Shown one piece after another: positions 9,536 through 17,378 of a stretch of DNA of 64,000 bases. Both the position numbers and the translations under genes were made by a program. This stretch comes from Streptomyces paludis (GTDB lineage Bacteria > Actinomycetota > Actinomycetes > Streptomycetales > Streptomycetaceae). A model generated the notes under the pieces. The model was not told the DNA's origin. It searched no databases and saw nothing but the letters and a program-made list of their open reading frames with translations. Position 1 is the stretch's first letter. The number at the start of each line of letters is the position of its first letter. The stretch covers positions 7,502,001-7,566,000 of the forward strand of contig NZ_CP031194.1 in the NCBI RefSeq assembly GCF_003344965.1. The letters are read 5' to 3'.

Positions 9536-9550
9536 ACTTATGGCGTAAGG
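9536..9550. promoter_or_regulatory. TetR-type operator copy 3 (degenerate)
   Basis: ACTTATGGCGTAAGG; the left half-site is intact and the right half-site has two changes relative to the 2025 and 9468 copies. Confidence 0.45.
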
Positions 9551-9575
9551 GTGAGGGCGTACCATGATGAGCACG

Positions 9576-9590
9576 GCTTATGCCATAAGT
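9576..9590. promoter_or_regulatory. TetR-type operator copy 4
   Basis: GCTTATGCCATAAGT, ending 22 bases before the ATG of the NAD(P)-binding gene, where a bound repressor would block transcription start or elongation. Confidence 0.55.
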
Positions 9591-9612
9591 TTCATTCGGA
9601 AGGAGAGCGGAC

Positions 9613-10263
9613 ATGAAGATCGTCGTACTGGGGGCCACCGGCAATATCGGGTCGCACGTCGTGAAGGAGGCGCTGTCCCGGGGGCACGAGGTCGTGGCCT
9701 ACGTCCGTGACCCGGGCGCCATGGCGCCGCGCGCCGGGCTGACCGTGGTCCCCGGCTCCCTCGACGACCGGCCCGCGATGGCGAAGGCGTTCGCCGGCGC
9801 CGACGCCGTGATCTCGGCCATCGGCGTCGCCCTGCGCGCGAAGAAGCCCGTCGACCTGATGCGGCGCACCCTGCCGCTCATCACCGCCGCGGCCGAGGAC
9901 GCCGGTGTCGAGCGGTTCGTCCTGGTCTCCGCGTTCGGTGTCGGGGACACGGCGGCGAAGGCGTCGCCGTTGGGGCGGCTGGTCTACCGTACGGTCGTCG
10001 CCGCGATCTTCAAGGACAAGGAGCTGTCGGAGGAGAGCCTGCCCGCGACCGGCCTGAACTGGACGGTCGTCCACCCGGTCAACCTCAAGGAGTCCGCCGA
10101 CGCCCCCGCCGCCGCGGTCCGGCGGCTCGACCGGGTGACCAGGGTCCCCGGCCTGCCGACGCTCCCCTTCGCGAGCGTCGCCCGGGCCCTCGTGGAGATC
10201 GCCGCCGACCGAGACCTGTCCGGGCAGCGGCTGCTGATCACGACCGAGAAGGGCTGGAAGTAG
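9613..10263 (+). CDS. NAD(P)-binding NmrA/atypical-SDR-like protein
   Basis: A 216-residue Rossmann protein starting [21 protein letters not shown], with the dinucleotide motif GATGNIG at residues 7-13. It belongs to the short atypical SDR group (YwnB/NmrA-like, biliverdin-reductase-B-like), which act as NADPH-dependent reductases or redox sensors. The mid-region [14 protein letters not shown] and the C-terminal [12 protein letters not shown] fit the family. A good GGAAGGAGAG site precedes the ATG. It is divergent from the MBL hydrolase and shares its operator-studded promoter, so the two are probably induced together by whatever the TetR protein senses. Confidence 0.85.
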   Translation: MKIVVLGATGNIGSHVVKEALSRGHEVVAYVRDPGAMAPRAGLTVVPGSLDDRPAMAKAFAGADAVISAIGVALRAKKPVDLMRRTLPLITAAAEDAGVERFVLVSAFGVGDTAAKASPLGRLVYRTVVAAIFKDKELSEESLPATGLNWTVVHPVNLKESADAPAAAVRRLDRVTRVPGLPTLPFASVARALVEIAADRDLSGQRLLITTEKGWK

Positions 10264-10307
10264 CCGGCCGCGCCGGCCGGACAGGGGTTGGTGCGGAACC
10301 GTCCCGA

Positions 10308-12224
10308 TCAGCACACGGCGGACGGCGCCGGTGCCATGGGCAGCGGTAGCGCCGCGGCGTGCAGATAGTGGAGCTGGTGCAGGCCGTATCCCTGCGCGCC
10401 GGCCTCCGCGAGCCTGTTCTCGGTCAGTGCCTCCAGCACCTCCTCGGCCTCCGGCAGCGGCATCCGGAGCAGGTCCGGCGGTGGCAGCCGGCGGCCCACC
10501 ACGCTGTCGCGCGGCAGGGTGCCCAGATGACGGTACGCGCGCAGCTCGGGTTCGGTGAGCCCCGCCGTGGCCCGGTCGAAGACGCGGCGTACGGAGAGGT
10601 CGCCGACGGTCAGTTCGGCCAGCGCCAGCGCCGGGTCCATGAGCCGCTCCACCAGGCGGGACACCGGCCAGTGCGGCCGGCCCGCGATGCGGGCCCCCAC
10701 CAGCCTTACACCCAGCGGCAGATGCCCCACCAGCCGGGCCGCCTCGGCGCACGCGGCGGGTTCGGCCGCGACCCGCTCGTATCCCGCGGTGCGCGTCAGC
10801 AGTTCCCGGGACTCCTCCGGCGTGAAGCAGCCCACTTCGGTGAGGTGGGCGGAGTCCAGCGCGCCCAGCCTGGACCGGCTCGTCACCAGCGTCGCGCACT
10901 GGTCCCCGCCCGGTAGCAGCGGCCGGACCTGCGCCTCGTCGACCGCGTCGTCCAGCACCACCAGTAACTGCCGGTCGGCGCAGACCGTACGGAAGAACGC
11001 GGCCCGCTCGCCCAGCCGTTGCGCCGCCGGGGCGGCGCGGTCGGCCGGGCCCGGGCCTACTTCGGCCGGCGCGCCCAGGGCCCGGCACAGCTCGTCCAGG
11101 ACATCCGCACAGGAGCGGGGTGCGCCGTCGGCCGTGCGCAGGGTGACCCAGAGCTGGCCGTCGGGGAAGTAGGGGCGGAGCAGATGGGCGATCCGGGTGG
11201 CCAGCACGGTCTTGCCGCTGCCGACCGGCCCGGTCAGCACGGCCAGCGTGGAGCGCGGTCCTCCGGACCATGGCCCGGTCAGGCTCTCGAAGACGCCGTG
11301 CCCGGCGCCGGGCCGTCTGCCGTCCGGTCCGGCGGCCGGGGCCAGCGCCCCCACTGTGTCGTCCGTCTCCCGCAGACGCCCGACCAGATCGGGCAGGTCG
11401 CGCGGGAGCTGGCAGGACTCCGGCCGGACGGCCACCGGGCCGGTGGCCCGCCCACCGCGCCACAGGGTGTCGCCCGCCACCGTCCCGCCGTCCAGCAGGG
11501 TGCGCTGGACCCGTTCCAGCAGTGCGGACGGGGCGATGCCCAGCTCGCGGGCGAGCAGCCGGCGGATGTCGTCGTACGCGGACAGTGCCTCGGCCCTGCG
11601 CCCGGCCCGATGCAGAGCGAGCATCTGGAGTGCGCGCATCCGCTCCCGCAACGGGTGTTCCCGTACGAGGGGTTCGAGGGACTCCAGCAGCGCGCCCGGC
11701 GGGTCCTCGGCCGACAGGCCCGCCTCCGCCCGGTCCTCCAGCACGGTGAGGCGCAGCTCCTCCATTCGCTCGGCCGCGCCCCGCAACACCGGCGCCTCCT
11801 GGAGATCGGCGTACGGGTGGTCGCGCCAGAGCGCGAGGGCCGCGTCGAAGTGGCGCGAGGCGACCCGGGGGCGGGACTCGGCGAGCGCCTGTCTGCCGTG
11901 CCGCGCGTGCCGGTCGAAGCGGTCGAGGTCCAGTTCGCCGGGGTGGACGGCGAGCCGGTAGCCGGGCGCCCGGAAGGCGAGCCGGCCCGAGGCATCGGCC
12001 GTGTGCAGTACGCGGCGCAGATGCCACACGTACACCTGGAGGTTTTTGCTCGCGGTGCGTGGAGGGGCGTCCCTCCAAATGGCCTCGATCAACGTGTCGG
12101 CGGACACGAAGGTGTTGGCCCGGTGCAACAGCAGGCCCAATAACACTCGTTGTTTGAGTGAGCCGAGAGATACGGCGCCCGTCTGCGCGCGCATCTCCAG
12201 GACTCCCAGGACACCGAACTCCAT
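10308..12224 (-). CDS. SARP/AfsR-type activator with NB-ARC-like ATPase, likely regulator of the peptide cluster
   Basis: A 638-residue protein. The N-terminal winged helix (MEFGVLGVLEM..GSLKQRVLLGLLLHRANTFVSADTLIEAIW) and BTAD region to about 260 define a SARP. It is followed by an ATPase with Walker A GPVGSGKTVLATRIAHLLRP and Walker B LLVVLDDAVDEAQVRPLLPG. No long TPR tail is present, so it is shorter than AfsR. The ATG at 12224 begins at the conserved domain after a G-rich ribosome site; upstream in-frame starts give unrelated sequence. Codon 28 is TTA (12141-12143), which makes translation dependent on the bldA tRNA in Streptomyces. It is divergent from the radical-SAM operon, and SARP-like direct repeats lie between them. 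Confidence 0.88.
   Translation of the reverse strand: MEFGVLGVLEMRAQTGAVSLGSLKQRVLLGLLLHRANTFVSADTLIEAIWRDAPPRTASKNLQVYVWHLRRVLHTADASGRLAFRAPGYRLAVHPGELDLDRFDRHARHGRQALAESRPRVASRHFDAALALWRDHPYADLQEAPVLRGAAERMEELRLTVLEDRAEAGLSAEDPPGALLESLEPLVREHPLRERMRALQMLALHRAGRRAEALSAYDDIRRLLARELGIAPSALLERVQRTLLDGGTVAGDTLWRGGRATGPVAVRPESCQLPRDLPDLVGRLRETDDTVGALAPAAGPDGRRPGAGHGVFESLTGPWSGGPRSTLAVLTGPVGSGKTVLATRIAHLLRPYFPDGQLWVTLRTADGAPRSCADVLDELCRALGAPAEVGPGPADRAAPAAQRLGERAAFFRTVCADRQLLVVLDDAVDEAQVRPLLPGGDQCATLVTSRSRLGALDSAHLTEVGCFTPEESRELLTRTAGYERVAAEPAACAEAARLVGHLPLGVRLVGARIAGRPHWPVSRLVERLMDPALALAELTVGDLSVRRVFDRATAGLTEPELRAYRHLGTLPRDSVVGRRLPPPDLLRMPLPEAEEVLEALTENRLAEAGAQGYGLHQLHYLHAAALPLPMAPAPSAVC
12141..12143 (-). 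other. TTA leucine codon (bldA-type control point)
   Basis: In-frame TTA at codon 28 of the SARP gene (CGA GTG TTA TTG GGC). TTA is very rare in this DNA, and in Streptomyces it often sits in pathway activators that are translated only when the bldA tRNA is made. Confidence 0.8.
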
Positions 12225-12651
12225 GGTCCCCCCAAGACGATTCCGGGCGGCTGTCGTGCCGGCCGGGCCCCCGTACCGAGATGGCGTTCGCCGGCCCGGC
12301 GGCGCACCCGTGGCCGGGGGCGTTTCGCGAAGCCGGTGCCCACCGCGCGTGGTGATGCCTTCCCCAAAGCCACCCGCGCGATACAGCGTCACATATCGAA
12401 CGTCAGTGGTCACTTTCTGTCAAGAGGGCGAATAAGGCGACCAGAACAGGGTGATGGCGCCGGAGCGGCCCACCCACACCCCCTTCCCGCACCCTCTCGT
12501 GCCGGGGCCGCTCCCTGGTCCCCACCGGGCCGTCAAAGGGTTCTCATACCGGCGCCATACCGGCATCAAGGCGCGAGCCCGCACTCTCGTTAACCACCGG
12601 TCCGGACCAGGGCCTACAGCGACGACCGTCCGACGAGGGAAGGATTCGCCT
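12225..12651. promoter_or_regulatory. Divergent control region of SARP and peptide operon
   Basis: A 427-bp gene-free region. The part next to the SARP gene is GC-rich, and an AT-richer stretch lies at about 12390-12450 (CATATCGAACGTCAGTGG, GCGAATAAGG). The right part carries the CATACCGGC direct repeats. No small ORF with a good ribosome site was recognised. Confidence 0.6.
12545..12564. promoter_or_regulatory. Direct repeats of 11-bp period, candidate SARP box
   Basis: CATACCGGC occurs at 12545-12553 and again at 12556-12564. The heptamer ATACCGG is spaced by 4 bases, so the copies fall on the same helix face. SARP activators are known to bind heptamer direct repeats of this period. It lies 88 bases before the first radical-SAM gene. 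Confidence 0.5.
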
Positions 12652-13839
12652 GTGCATCTGATGGACCTCTTTCGGGCCCGCTCGACTCCCGGCGGGGGCG
12701 TCATGCTCGCGCTCACCCGACGCTGCCCGCTCTCCTGCCGCCACTGCTCCACCAACTCCATGCTCAGCAGTGAGCAGCACGCGGAGTCGGTCTTCGAGGG
12801 TTTCGTGGAGACGTTCACCCCACAGGAGCGGCCCGATTTCGTCGTGATGTCGGGTGGGGAGGTGCTGCTGCGGCCCGCGCTGGTCGAACGGATCGCACTG
12901 CGGGCCCGGGAGTCGGGGGCCCGCAGTCACATCCTGTCGGGCATGTTCTTCGCCCGGCAGCCCGGCATTCCCGACCGGCTCCGGCGCGCCATCGACGCCG
13001 TCGACCACTTCTCGGCCAGCCTCGACGTCTTCCACGAGGAAGAGGTGCCCCGGGCCGCCGTGCTGCGGGTGCTGAAGCAACTCGCCGACGAGGGCAAGGA
13101 CGTGAGTCTCCAGGTCGTCGGCATGGACGAGGACGACCCGTATCTGGCCGAGGTCACCGACGACATCCGCACTACCCTGGAGGACCGGGTTCCGGTCTGG
13201 GTCTCTCTGGTCGGCAATGTCGGCCGAGCGAGCGAGTGGCTGCCCGAACCAGGCGGCACCGCGACCCCGCCGGCCGCCACCGGTCCGGTACCGGCCGACG
13301 GCGGCCCGCCCTATTCTGCCCCGCCGCATCCCGCCCCGCCGTCGCCGTGCGAAATGGCCGCTTGGCCGCTGGTCTCCTTCGACGGCACCGTCGTCGCCTG
13401 CTGCAACCAGAACGTCGTGGACGGCCTCGGCGGCCGGCTCCCCGCCCATCTGCGGCTCGGCGACGCCAGGACCGACAGCTGGCAGACCGTTATCGAACGC
13501 CAGCGCGCCCGCCATCTCCTTCGCGGGGTAAGGGCCTTCGGCCCGGCCTACCTCGCCGAGCGGACAGGCTCCGCACCCGGCTCCTGCTCCGGCTACTGCA
13601 AGACCTGCTTCATGCTCTCCGACGACCCGGCCACCGAGGCGTCCGCCGCTGTCTTCATGGACCGGCCCGGCACCCGTGCGATGGAGACCCGTATCGCCGA
13701 ACTCGTCGGCGACGCCGGCCCCGACTGGCTCGCGCGCCGCTTCGGCACCCACCGCTACGCCGATCTGATGCTGCTCGGCTACCGGGGTCCTGAACCGGTC
13801 GCCGTCCATACCGGAGGAAACGGCTCATGCGCCGTCTGA
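12652..13839 (+). CDS. Radical SAM protein with SPASM/twitch-like C-terminus (peptide maturase 1)
   Basis: A 395-residue radical SAM enzyme, expected to modify a peptide substrate in the cytoplasm. The SAM-cluster motif is CPLSCRHC (Cys25, 29, 32), followed by VVMSGGEVLL, the GGE SAM-binding motif. The C-terminal part has cysteine pairs typical of auxiliary-cluster domains: a Cys about 16 residues before ACCNQ, then CSGYCKTC. A Pro/Ala/Gly-rich insert of about 35 residues separates the barrel from this region. No RRE domain was recognised. The GTG at 12652 lies about 8 bases after GAGGGAAGGA and is preferred to ATG 12661; a long upstream extension to 12451 is promoter DNA. It is the first gene of the operon and overlaps the second radical-SAM gene by 13 bases. 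Confidence 0.87.
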   Translation: MHLMDLFRARSTPGGGVMLALTRRCPLSCRHCSTNSMLSSEQHAESVFEGFVETFTPQERPDFVVMSGGEVLLRPALVERIALRARESGARSHILSGMFFARQPGIPDRLRRAIDAVDHFSASLDVFHEEEVPRAAVLRVLKQLADEGKDVSLQVVGMDEDDPYLAEVTDDIRTTLEDRVPVWVSLVGNVGRASEWLPEPGGTATPPAATGPVPADGGPPYSAPPHPAPPSPCEMAAWPLVSFDGTVVACCNQNVVDGLGGRLPAHLRLGDARTDSWQTVIERQRARHLLRGVRAFGPAYLAERTGSAPGSCSGYCKTCFMLSDDPATEASAAVFMDRPGTRAMETRIAELVGDAGPDWLARRFGTHRYADLMLLGYRGPEPVAVHTGGNGSCAV

Positions 13840-14855
13840 GCTTCGCCGATCTCCAGAAGGGCTACGAGCGACGCGGCACCCTTGCCCTGCTGTTCCTCAC
13901 CGACCGGTGCCCCGTGGGCTGCGGCCACTGCTCGGTGGACTCCCGGCCCGACAGCCCCCGTATCACCGACTTCGCCCTGTTCGAAGAGGTGGTGGAAGGC
14001 ATCTGCGCGCTGCCCGGCGTCCGCGTCATCGGCATCTCGGGCGGCGAACCCTTCGTCGAGCGGCGCGGACTGTCCCTGGCCTCCCGCCGCATCCACGAGT
14101 CGGGCAAGGAGCTGATCCTCTACACCAGTGGCTTCTGGGGGCCGCCCGACCCGGGGGACGACGGTGCCCGACGGGCACCCGCCTGGGCCCGTGCCGTGCT
14201 GCGCCGGGCCACCGGAGTCTTCCTCAGCACCGACGCCTACCACGAGGAGTCGGTGCACGAGTACCGCTTCACCGGTGCGGCCCGCGCGGTCGCGGCCGAG
14301 GACGTATGGCTGGTGGTGCAAGTGGTGAACGAGCCGGCGATGGTCGCCCGCGCCGAGGAACTCCTCACCCGTGCCTTCGGCCTCGACTGGCCCTCTCACG
14401 CGGAGGTGGCGACGGTGCCCCCGCTGCCGTACGGCCGGGCCGGAAGTCTCGACTCGCCGCTCTTCCGGCGCGAACGCCCGCGCCGTCCCGGCGAGTCGTT
14501 CGGCAGGTGCCGGACCGCGAACGTTCCGACGATCCGGTACGACGGCACCGCCACGGCGTGCTGCAACGAAATGGTGATCACCGGTGCGGGCCCGCGGCGG
14601 CTGCGCCACCGCTGCACCGACCGTCACGAGGTCACCGCCGCGCTGACCGGCTTCACTCACGACTCGCTCTACCGTGCGGTCGGCACCGTGGGGCCCGGCA
14701 TGATCACCGTCCATCCCCGCTACCAGGACCTGGCGGGAAGAGAGTTCACCGGCATCTGCGAACTCTGCTGGGTGATGGCCGAGCGAACCCCCGCGGAATC
14801 GAAGGACAACCTGATCGACGCGATCCGCGTACTGGGAGAGGAACAGGTGGGATGA
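13827..14855 (+). CDS. Radical SAM protein (peptide maturase 2)
   Basis: A 342-residue radical SAM protein with motif CPVGCGHC (about residues 29-36) and GISGGEPFVE, the GGE motif. A C-terminal cysteine set (GRCRTANVPTIRYDGTATACCNE, then GICELCW) resembles that of the upstream radical-SAM gene. The two are diverged paralogues in design rather than a tandem duplication. GGAGGAAACGGCTC precedes the ATG at 13827, inside the end of the upstream gene, so translation is coupled. The stop overlaps the next ATG (ATGA). Two different radical-SAM enzymes in one operon suggest two modifications, or two enzymes matched to the two precursors. Confidence 0.87.
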   Translation: MRRLSFADLQKGYERRGTLALLFLTDRCPVGCGHCSVDSRPDSPRITDFALFEEVVEGICALPGVRVIGISGGEPFVERRGLSLASRRIHESGKELILYTSGFWGPPDPGDDGARRAPAWARAVLRRATGVFLSTDAYHEESVHEYRFTGAARAVAAEDVWLVVQVVNEPAMVARAEELLTRAFGLDWPSHAEVATVPPLPYGRAGSLDSPLFRRERPRRPGESFGRCRTANVPTIRYDGTATACCNEMVITGAGPRRLRHRCTDRHEVTAALTGFTHDSLYRAVGTVGPGMITVHPRYQDLAGREFTGICELCWVMAERTPAESKDNLIDAIRVLGEEQVG

Positions 14856-15667
14856 CGACAACCGGACACGGACGGCCCGTGGCACCGCGGCCGGCAACAG
14901 GAGCGGCCGGTAGGGCGGTTCCCCTGCGGAACGGTGGTGATGAGACCCGCAGGACAGGCCGCGCGGGGCTGCTGCGGGCCAAGATCGAGCTGGCCATGCC
15001 CGAGTTCCGGGCCGTCAGCGGATGGCTCTGGAACGGCCCGTCGGTCGCCGAGCTGTACCCGGACTACCTGTGCGTCCTGCACTCGATGGTCCGTTCCACC
15101 GTCCCGCTCATGGAGGCCGCGCTGGCCCGCTCCCGTGACCTGGCCGCCGAAGGCGACCCGGTGGCCGACATGCTCGTGCCGTACTGGACCCAGCACATCC
15201 GCGAGGAGACCGGGCACGACGAGTGGCTGCGCCAGGACCTGGCGGCCATCGGCCGGGACCCCGACGAACCCCTGCGCCGACTGCCGACAGCGACACCCGC
15301 GACGCTCGTCGGCGCTCAGTACTACTGGCTCTTCCACTACCACCCCGTCTGCCTTCTGGGCCATATCGCCGTCATCGAGGGAAACCCGCCGTCCCGGGAG
15401 GTCGCCGACCTGCTGAGCGAACGGTCCGGGCTGCCCCTCGCCGGATTCCGTACGCTCGCCCGCCACGCCACACTCGACATCAAGCACGGGAACGATTTGT
15501 TCCGGCTGGTCGACACCCTCCCGCTGACCCCCGTCCAGGAGACCGCGATCGGACTCTCCGCACTGCACACCATGGACTCCGTGGTCCAGCTGTTCCGCGA
15601 GCTGGCCGACGGCTTCGGCCCCGGTGCGCGCAGCACGGTCCCGCCGGCCCCGGTCCCGGCCGCCTGA
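14852..15667 (+). CDS. Haem-oxygenase-like (TenA/PqqC-fold) putative diiron oxidase
   Basis: A 271-residue protein of the iron-containing redox/HO-like fold. After about 40 disordered residues comes a helical bundle with likely metal-ligand motifs QHIREETGHDEW (His115, Glu118/119, His122) and, about 90 residues later, LARHATLDIKHGNDL (H-x4-D-x2-H). These fit the HO-like diiron oxidase superfamily (SznF, UndA relatives), which perform N-oxygenation, desaturation or C-C cleavage. No heme-ligand or PQQ-specific feature is seen. It starts by ATGA overlap with the second radical-SAM gene; longer upstream readings are out-of-frame shadows. The presence of an O2-using enzyme next to radical-SAM enzymes implies sequential anaerobic-type and oxidative steps on one product. 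Confidence 0.78.
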   Translation: MTTTGHGRPVAPRPATGAAGRAVPLRNGGDETRRTGRAGLLRAKIELAMPEFRAVSGWLWNGPSVAELYPDYLCVLHSMVRSTVPLMEAALARSRDLAAEGDPVADMLVPYWTQHIREETGHDEWLRQDLAAIGRDPDEPLRRLPTATPATLVGAQYYWLFHYHPVCLLGHIAVIEGNPPSREVADLLSERSGLPLAGFRTLARHATLDIKHGNDLFRLVDTLPLTPVQETAIGLSALHTMDSVVQLFRELADGFGPGARSTVPPAPVPAA

Positions 15668-15689
15668 CCTTCCCGAGGAAGGACGAGAC

Positions 15690-17312
15690 ATGGCCCGCCT
15701 GGAGTTCGCCGCGCCGCTGCGACACCGTCCCTTCCGGCTGCTCTTCGCGGGCAGCGCGGTCTCCGGCATCGGGGACTGGATGGACTATCTGGCCCTGGTC
15801 GTCCTGATCGCTTACACCTGGCAGCAGGGTCCGGGCGGCCTCGCCGCCCTCTCGGTGGCCATGGCCGCTCCCTGGGTGCTCGCCGGACCGGCCGCGGGTG
15901 TGTTCGCCGACCGGATCGCCGACAAGCGCCGTGCCATGATCCTCTGCGATCTGCTGCGCTGTGCGCTGGTCGCCGGCTACTTCCTGGCCCCCGGACTCTC
16001 CGCCCTGCTGGTCCTGGTCTTCCTCAAGGGGGTCTGTTCCACGCTCTTCAACCCGGTCTACCAGAGTGTGGTGGTCCGGGTGGTACCCAAGGAGGACCTG
16101 CTCCAGGCCACCGCGCTGGGCATGTTCACCTCCCAGGCCACCAAGGTCGCGGGACCGGCCGTGGGCGGGCTGCTGGTCAGCGGCATCGGGGTACGTGGGG
16201 TCTTCGTCGCCGACGCGGTGTCGTTCCTCCTCTCCGCCGTCTTCCTGGCCGGGCTCCGCCTCCCGCCCCTTCCCCGAACCACCGGACAGGACGCGGCGGG
16301 CACGGAGGACGAGGGCAGCCCGGTACTCCGGGGCCGCGTGGGGAGCCGCTTCATGACGGAGTTCACCGAAGGCGTGCGCTTCGTCGTACGGACCCCCGCG
16401 CTGCTGGTCGTCATGGTCAGCATGGCTGCCTCTCTGTTCCTGGTACTCACCTTCGATGTGCTTGCGCCGCTGGCCCTGCACCGGCTCGGCATCGACGAGT
16501 CCACGCTGGGTCTGGTGATCGCTGCTGTCGGGGCGGGCGCGGCTGTCGGTACGGTGGCCATGGCCCAATGGGGCCGACGGGCTGATCCGTTCACTCTCAT
16601 GGGCGGTGGCCAACTGGCCACCGGAGGGTTGGTCTGTGGGGTCGGCGCCGCCGTGGCCGCCGGACTCGCGGGCTCGCCCGCCGTCTGGCTGCCCGTCGCC
16701 TTCGGGATCGGCCTCTCCTCCTCGGCGATCATGGTGGTCTATCCGTATGTGCTGCGCCGGGAGACTCCCCAGCATCTGATGGGACGGGTCAGCGCCACGA
16801 CCGGCGCGGTGCCTACCGTTCTCCAACTCGCCGCACCGCCCGTGGCCGCCGGGCTCGCCGCCTGGCAGGGGCTGACTTTCGTTCTCGTCTGCTGCGGTGG
16901 CGGACTCGCCATGCTCGGACTGGCGCTGTGCGGATGGAGCATCGGCCGTCGCCGCACGCACCGCATCGGGTCCACCACGTCGGCCCCCGCGCTCTCCGCC
17001 GACCGGACCCCCCTTACTCCGGCGCGCCTCGACGCGCCGGTGGCACAGCCTGTCCCGCTCACCCGGCCGGAACCACCGGTCGGTCCCTTCCCAGAAGGAG
17101 CAACCATGAGCGACAACCTGAGTGCCCTCGCCGCAGCCGGGATACCCACCGACCGGATTCCGGCCGCCGAAAGGGAGGTTCTGCAGGCGCTCTCCGCCGA
17201 CGAACTGGCCGTTCTCACCTCCATCAAGGAGCGCGTCGACTCGGCCGTCGAGGTCCAGGCGCACGCCGACAAGGACAAGGACGACACCTGGGTCGGCGTC
17301 GGCATCTGGTAG
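15690..17312 (+). CDS. MFS exporter read in-frame into a precursor-like peptide
   Basis: A 540-residue open frame. Residues about 1-424 are a 12-segment MFS_3/EntS-like transporter (PLRHRPFRLLFAGSAVSGIGDWMDYLALVV.., MFTSQATKVAGPAVGGLLVSG, QHLMGRVSATTGAVPT), presumably the product exporter. There is no stop after the last helix: a Pro/Arg-rich linker of about 48 residues leads straight into the precursor-like sequence whose own ATG is at 17106. I read bases 16923-17115 codon by codon and found no stop. An internal AGAAGGAG site before 17106 suggests that the peptide is also made separately. GAGGAAGGACGAG precedes ATG 15690. Whether the fused form is real or the transporter normally ends near 16980 in relatives needs comparison. 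Confidence 0.85.
   Translation: MARLEFAAPLRHRPFRLLFAGSAVSGIGDWMDYLALVVLIAYTWQQGPGGLAALSVAMAAPWVLAGPAAGVFADRIADKRRAMILCDLLRCALVAGYFLAPGLSALLVLVFLKGVCSTLFNPVYQSVVVRVVPKEDLLQATALGMFTSQATKVAGPAVGGLLVSGIGVRGVFVADAVSFLLSAVFLAGLRLPPLPRTTGQDAAGTEDEGSPVLRGRVGSRFMTEFTEGVRFVVRTPALLVVMVSMAASLFLVLTFDVLAPLALHRLGIDESTLGLVIAAVGAGAAVGTVAMAQWGRRADPFTLMGGGQLATGGLVCGVGAAVAAGLAGSPAVWLPVAFGIGLSSSAIMVVYPYVLRRETPQHLMGRVSATTGAVPTVLQLAAPPVAAGLAAWQGLTFVLVCCGGGLAMLGLALCGWSIGRRRTHRIGSTTSAPALSADRTPLTPARLDAPVAQPVPLTRPEPPVGPFPEGATMSDNLSALAAAGIPTDRIPAAEREVLQALSADELAVLTSIKERVDSAVEVQAHADKDKDDTWVGVGIW
17106..17312 (+). CDS. Putative RiPP precursor peptide 1
   Basis: A 68-residue small protein with its own ribosome site (CCAGAAGGAGCAACC). 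It aligns over its full length with the 67-residue product of 17379-17582: LxALxxxGxPxDxL, VLxxLxxxExAVLxSxxxR, EVxAH, then a short variable tail ending in Gly-Val plus a hydrophobic-aromatic end. The tail DDTWVGVGIW after a charged KDKD stretch is the likely core. It contains no cysteine and two Trp. The leader-like helix pattern resembles a small-protein family I recall being labelled aroma-sacti cluster domain; that is memory, not a search. The frame is shared with the upstream exporter, so a fused copy may also be produced. Confidence 0.72.
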   Translation: MSDNLSALAAAGIPTDRIPAAEREVLQALSADELAVLTSIKERVDSAVEVQAHADKDKDDTWVGVGIW

Positions 17313-17321
17313 CCGTTCCGG

Positions 17322-17349
17322 CCGGCGGGCCCCCTCCGGGGTCCGCCGG
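17322..17349 (+). terminator. Stem-loop between the two precursor genes
   Basis: CCGGCGGGCCCC / GGGGTCCGCCGG, a 12-bp stem with one G-U pair and a 4-base loop, 10 bases after the stop of precursor 1. There is no T-run, so it is probably a partial terminator or an mRNA-stabilising hairpin that raises precursor 1 relative to downstream genes. Confidence 0.5.
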
Positions 17350-17378
17350 TCCAGCCGCTCGCACAAGGAGAGGGAAGC

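Noticed and set aside
5430..9548. A 1372-codon plus-strand frame
   Set aside because: Shadow of the P450 and the two minus-strand genes; Arg/Gly-rich and without motifs.
14852..15667. Haem oxygenase, thiaminase (TenA) or PqqC as the function of the HO-fold gene
   Set aside because: Its motifs better suit the diiron-oxidase branch, and no PQQ, thiamine or haem genes are adjacent.
15624..17312. Treating the 3' precursor region only as the C-terminus of the exporter
   Set aside because: The internal ATG has its own strong ribosome site, and the segment is homologous to the free-standing second small protein.
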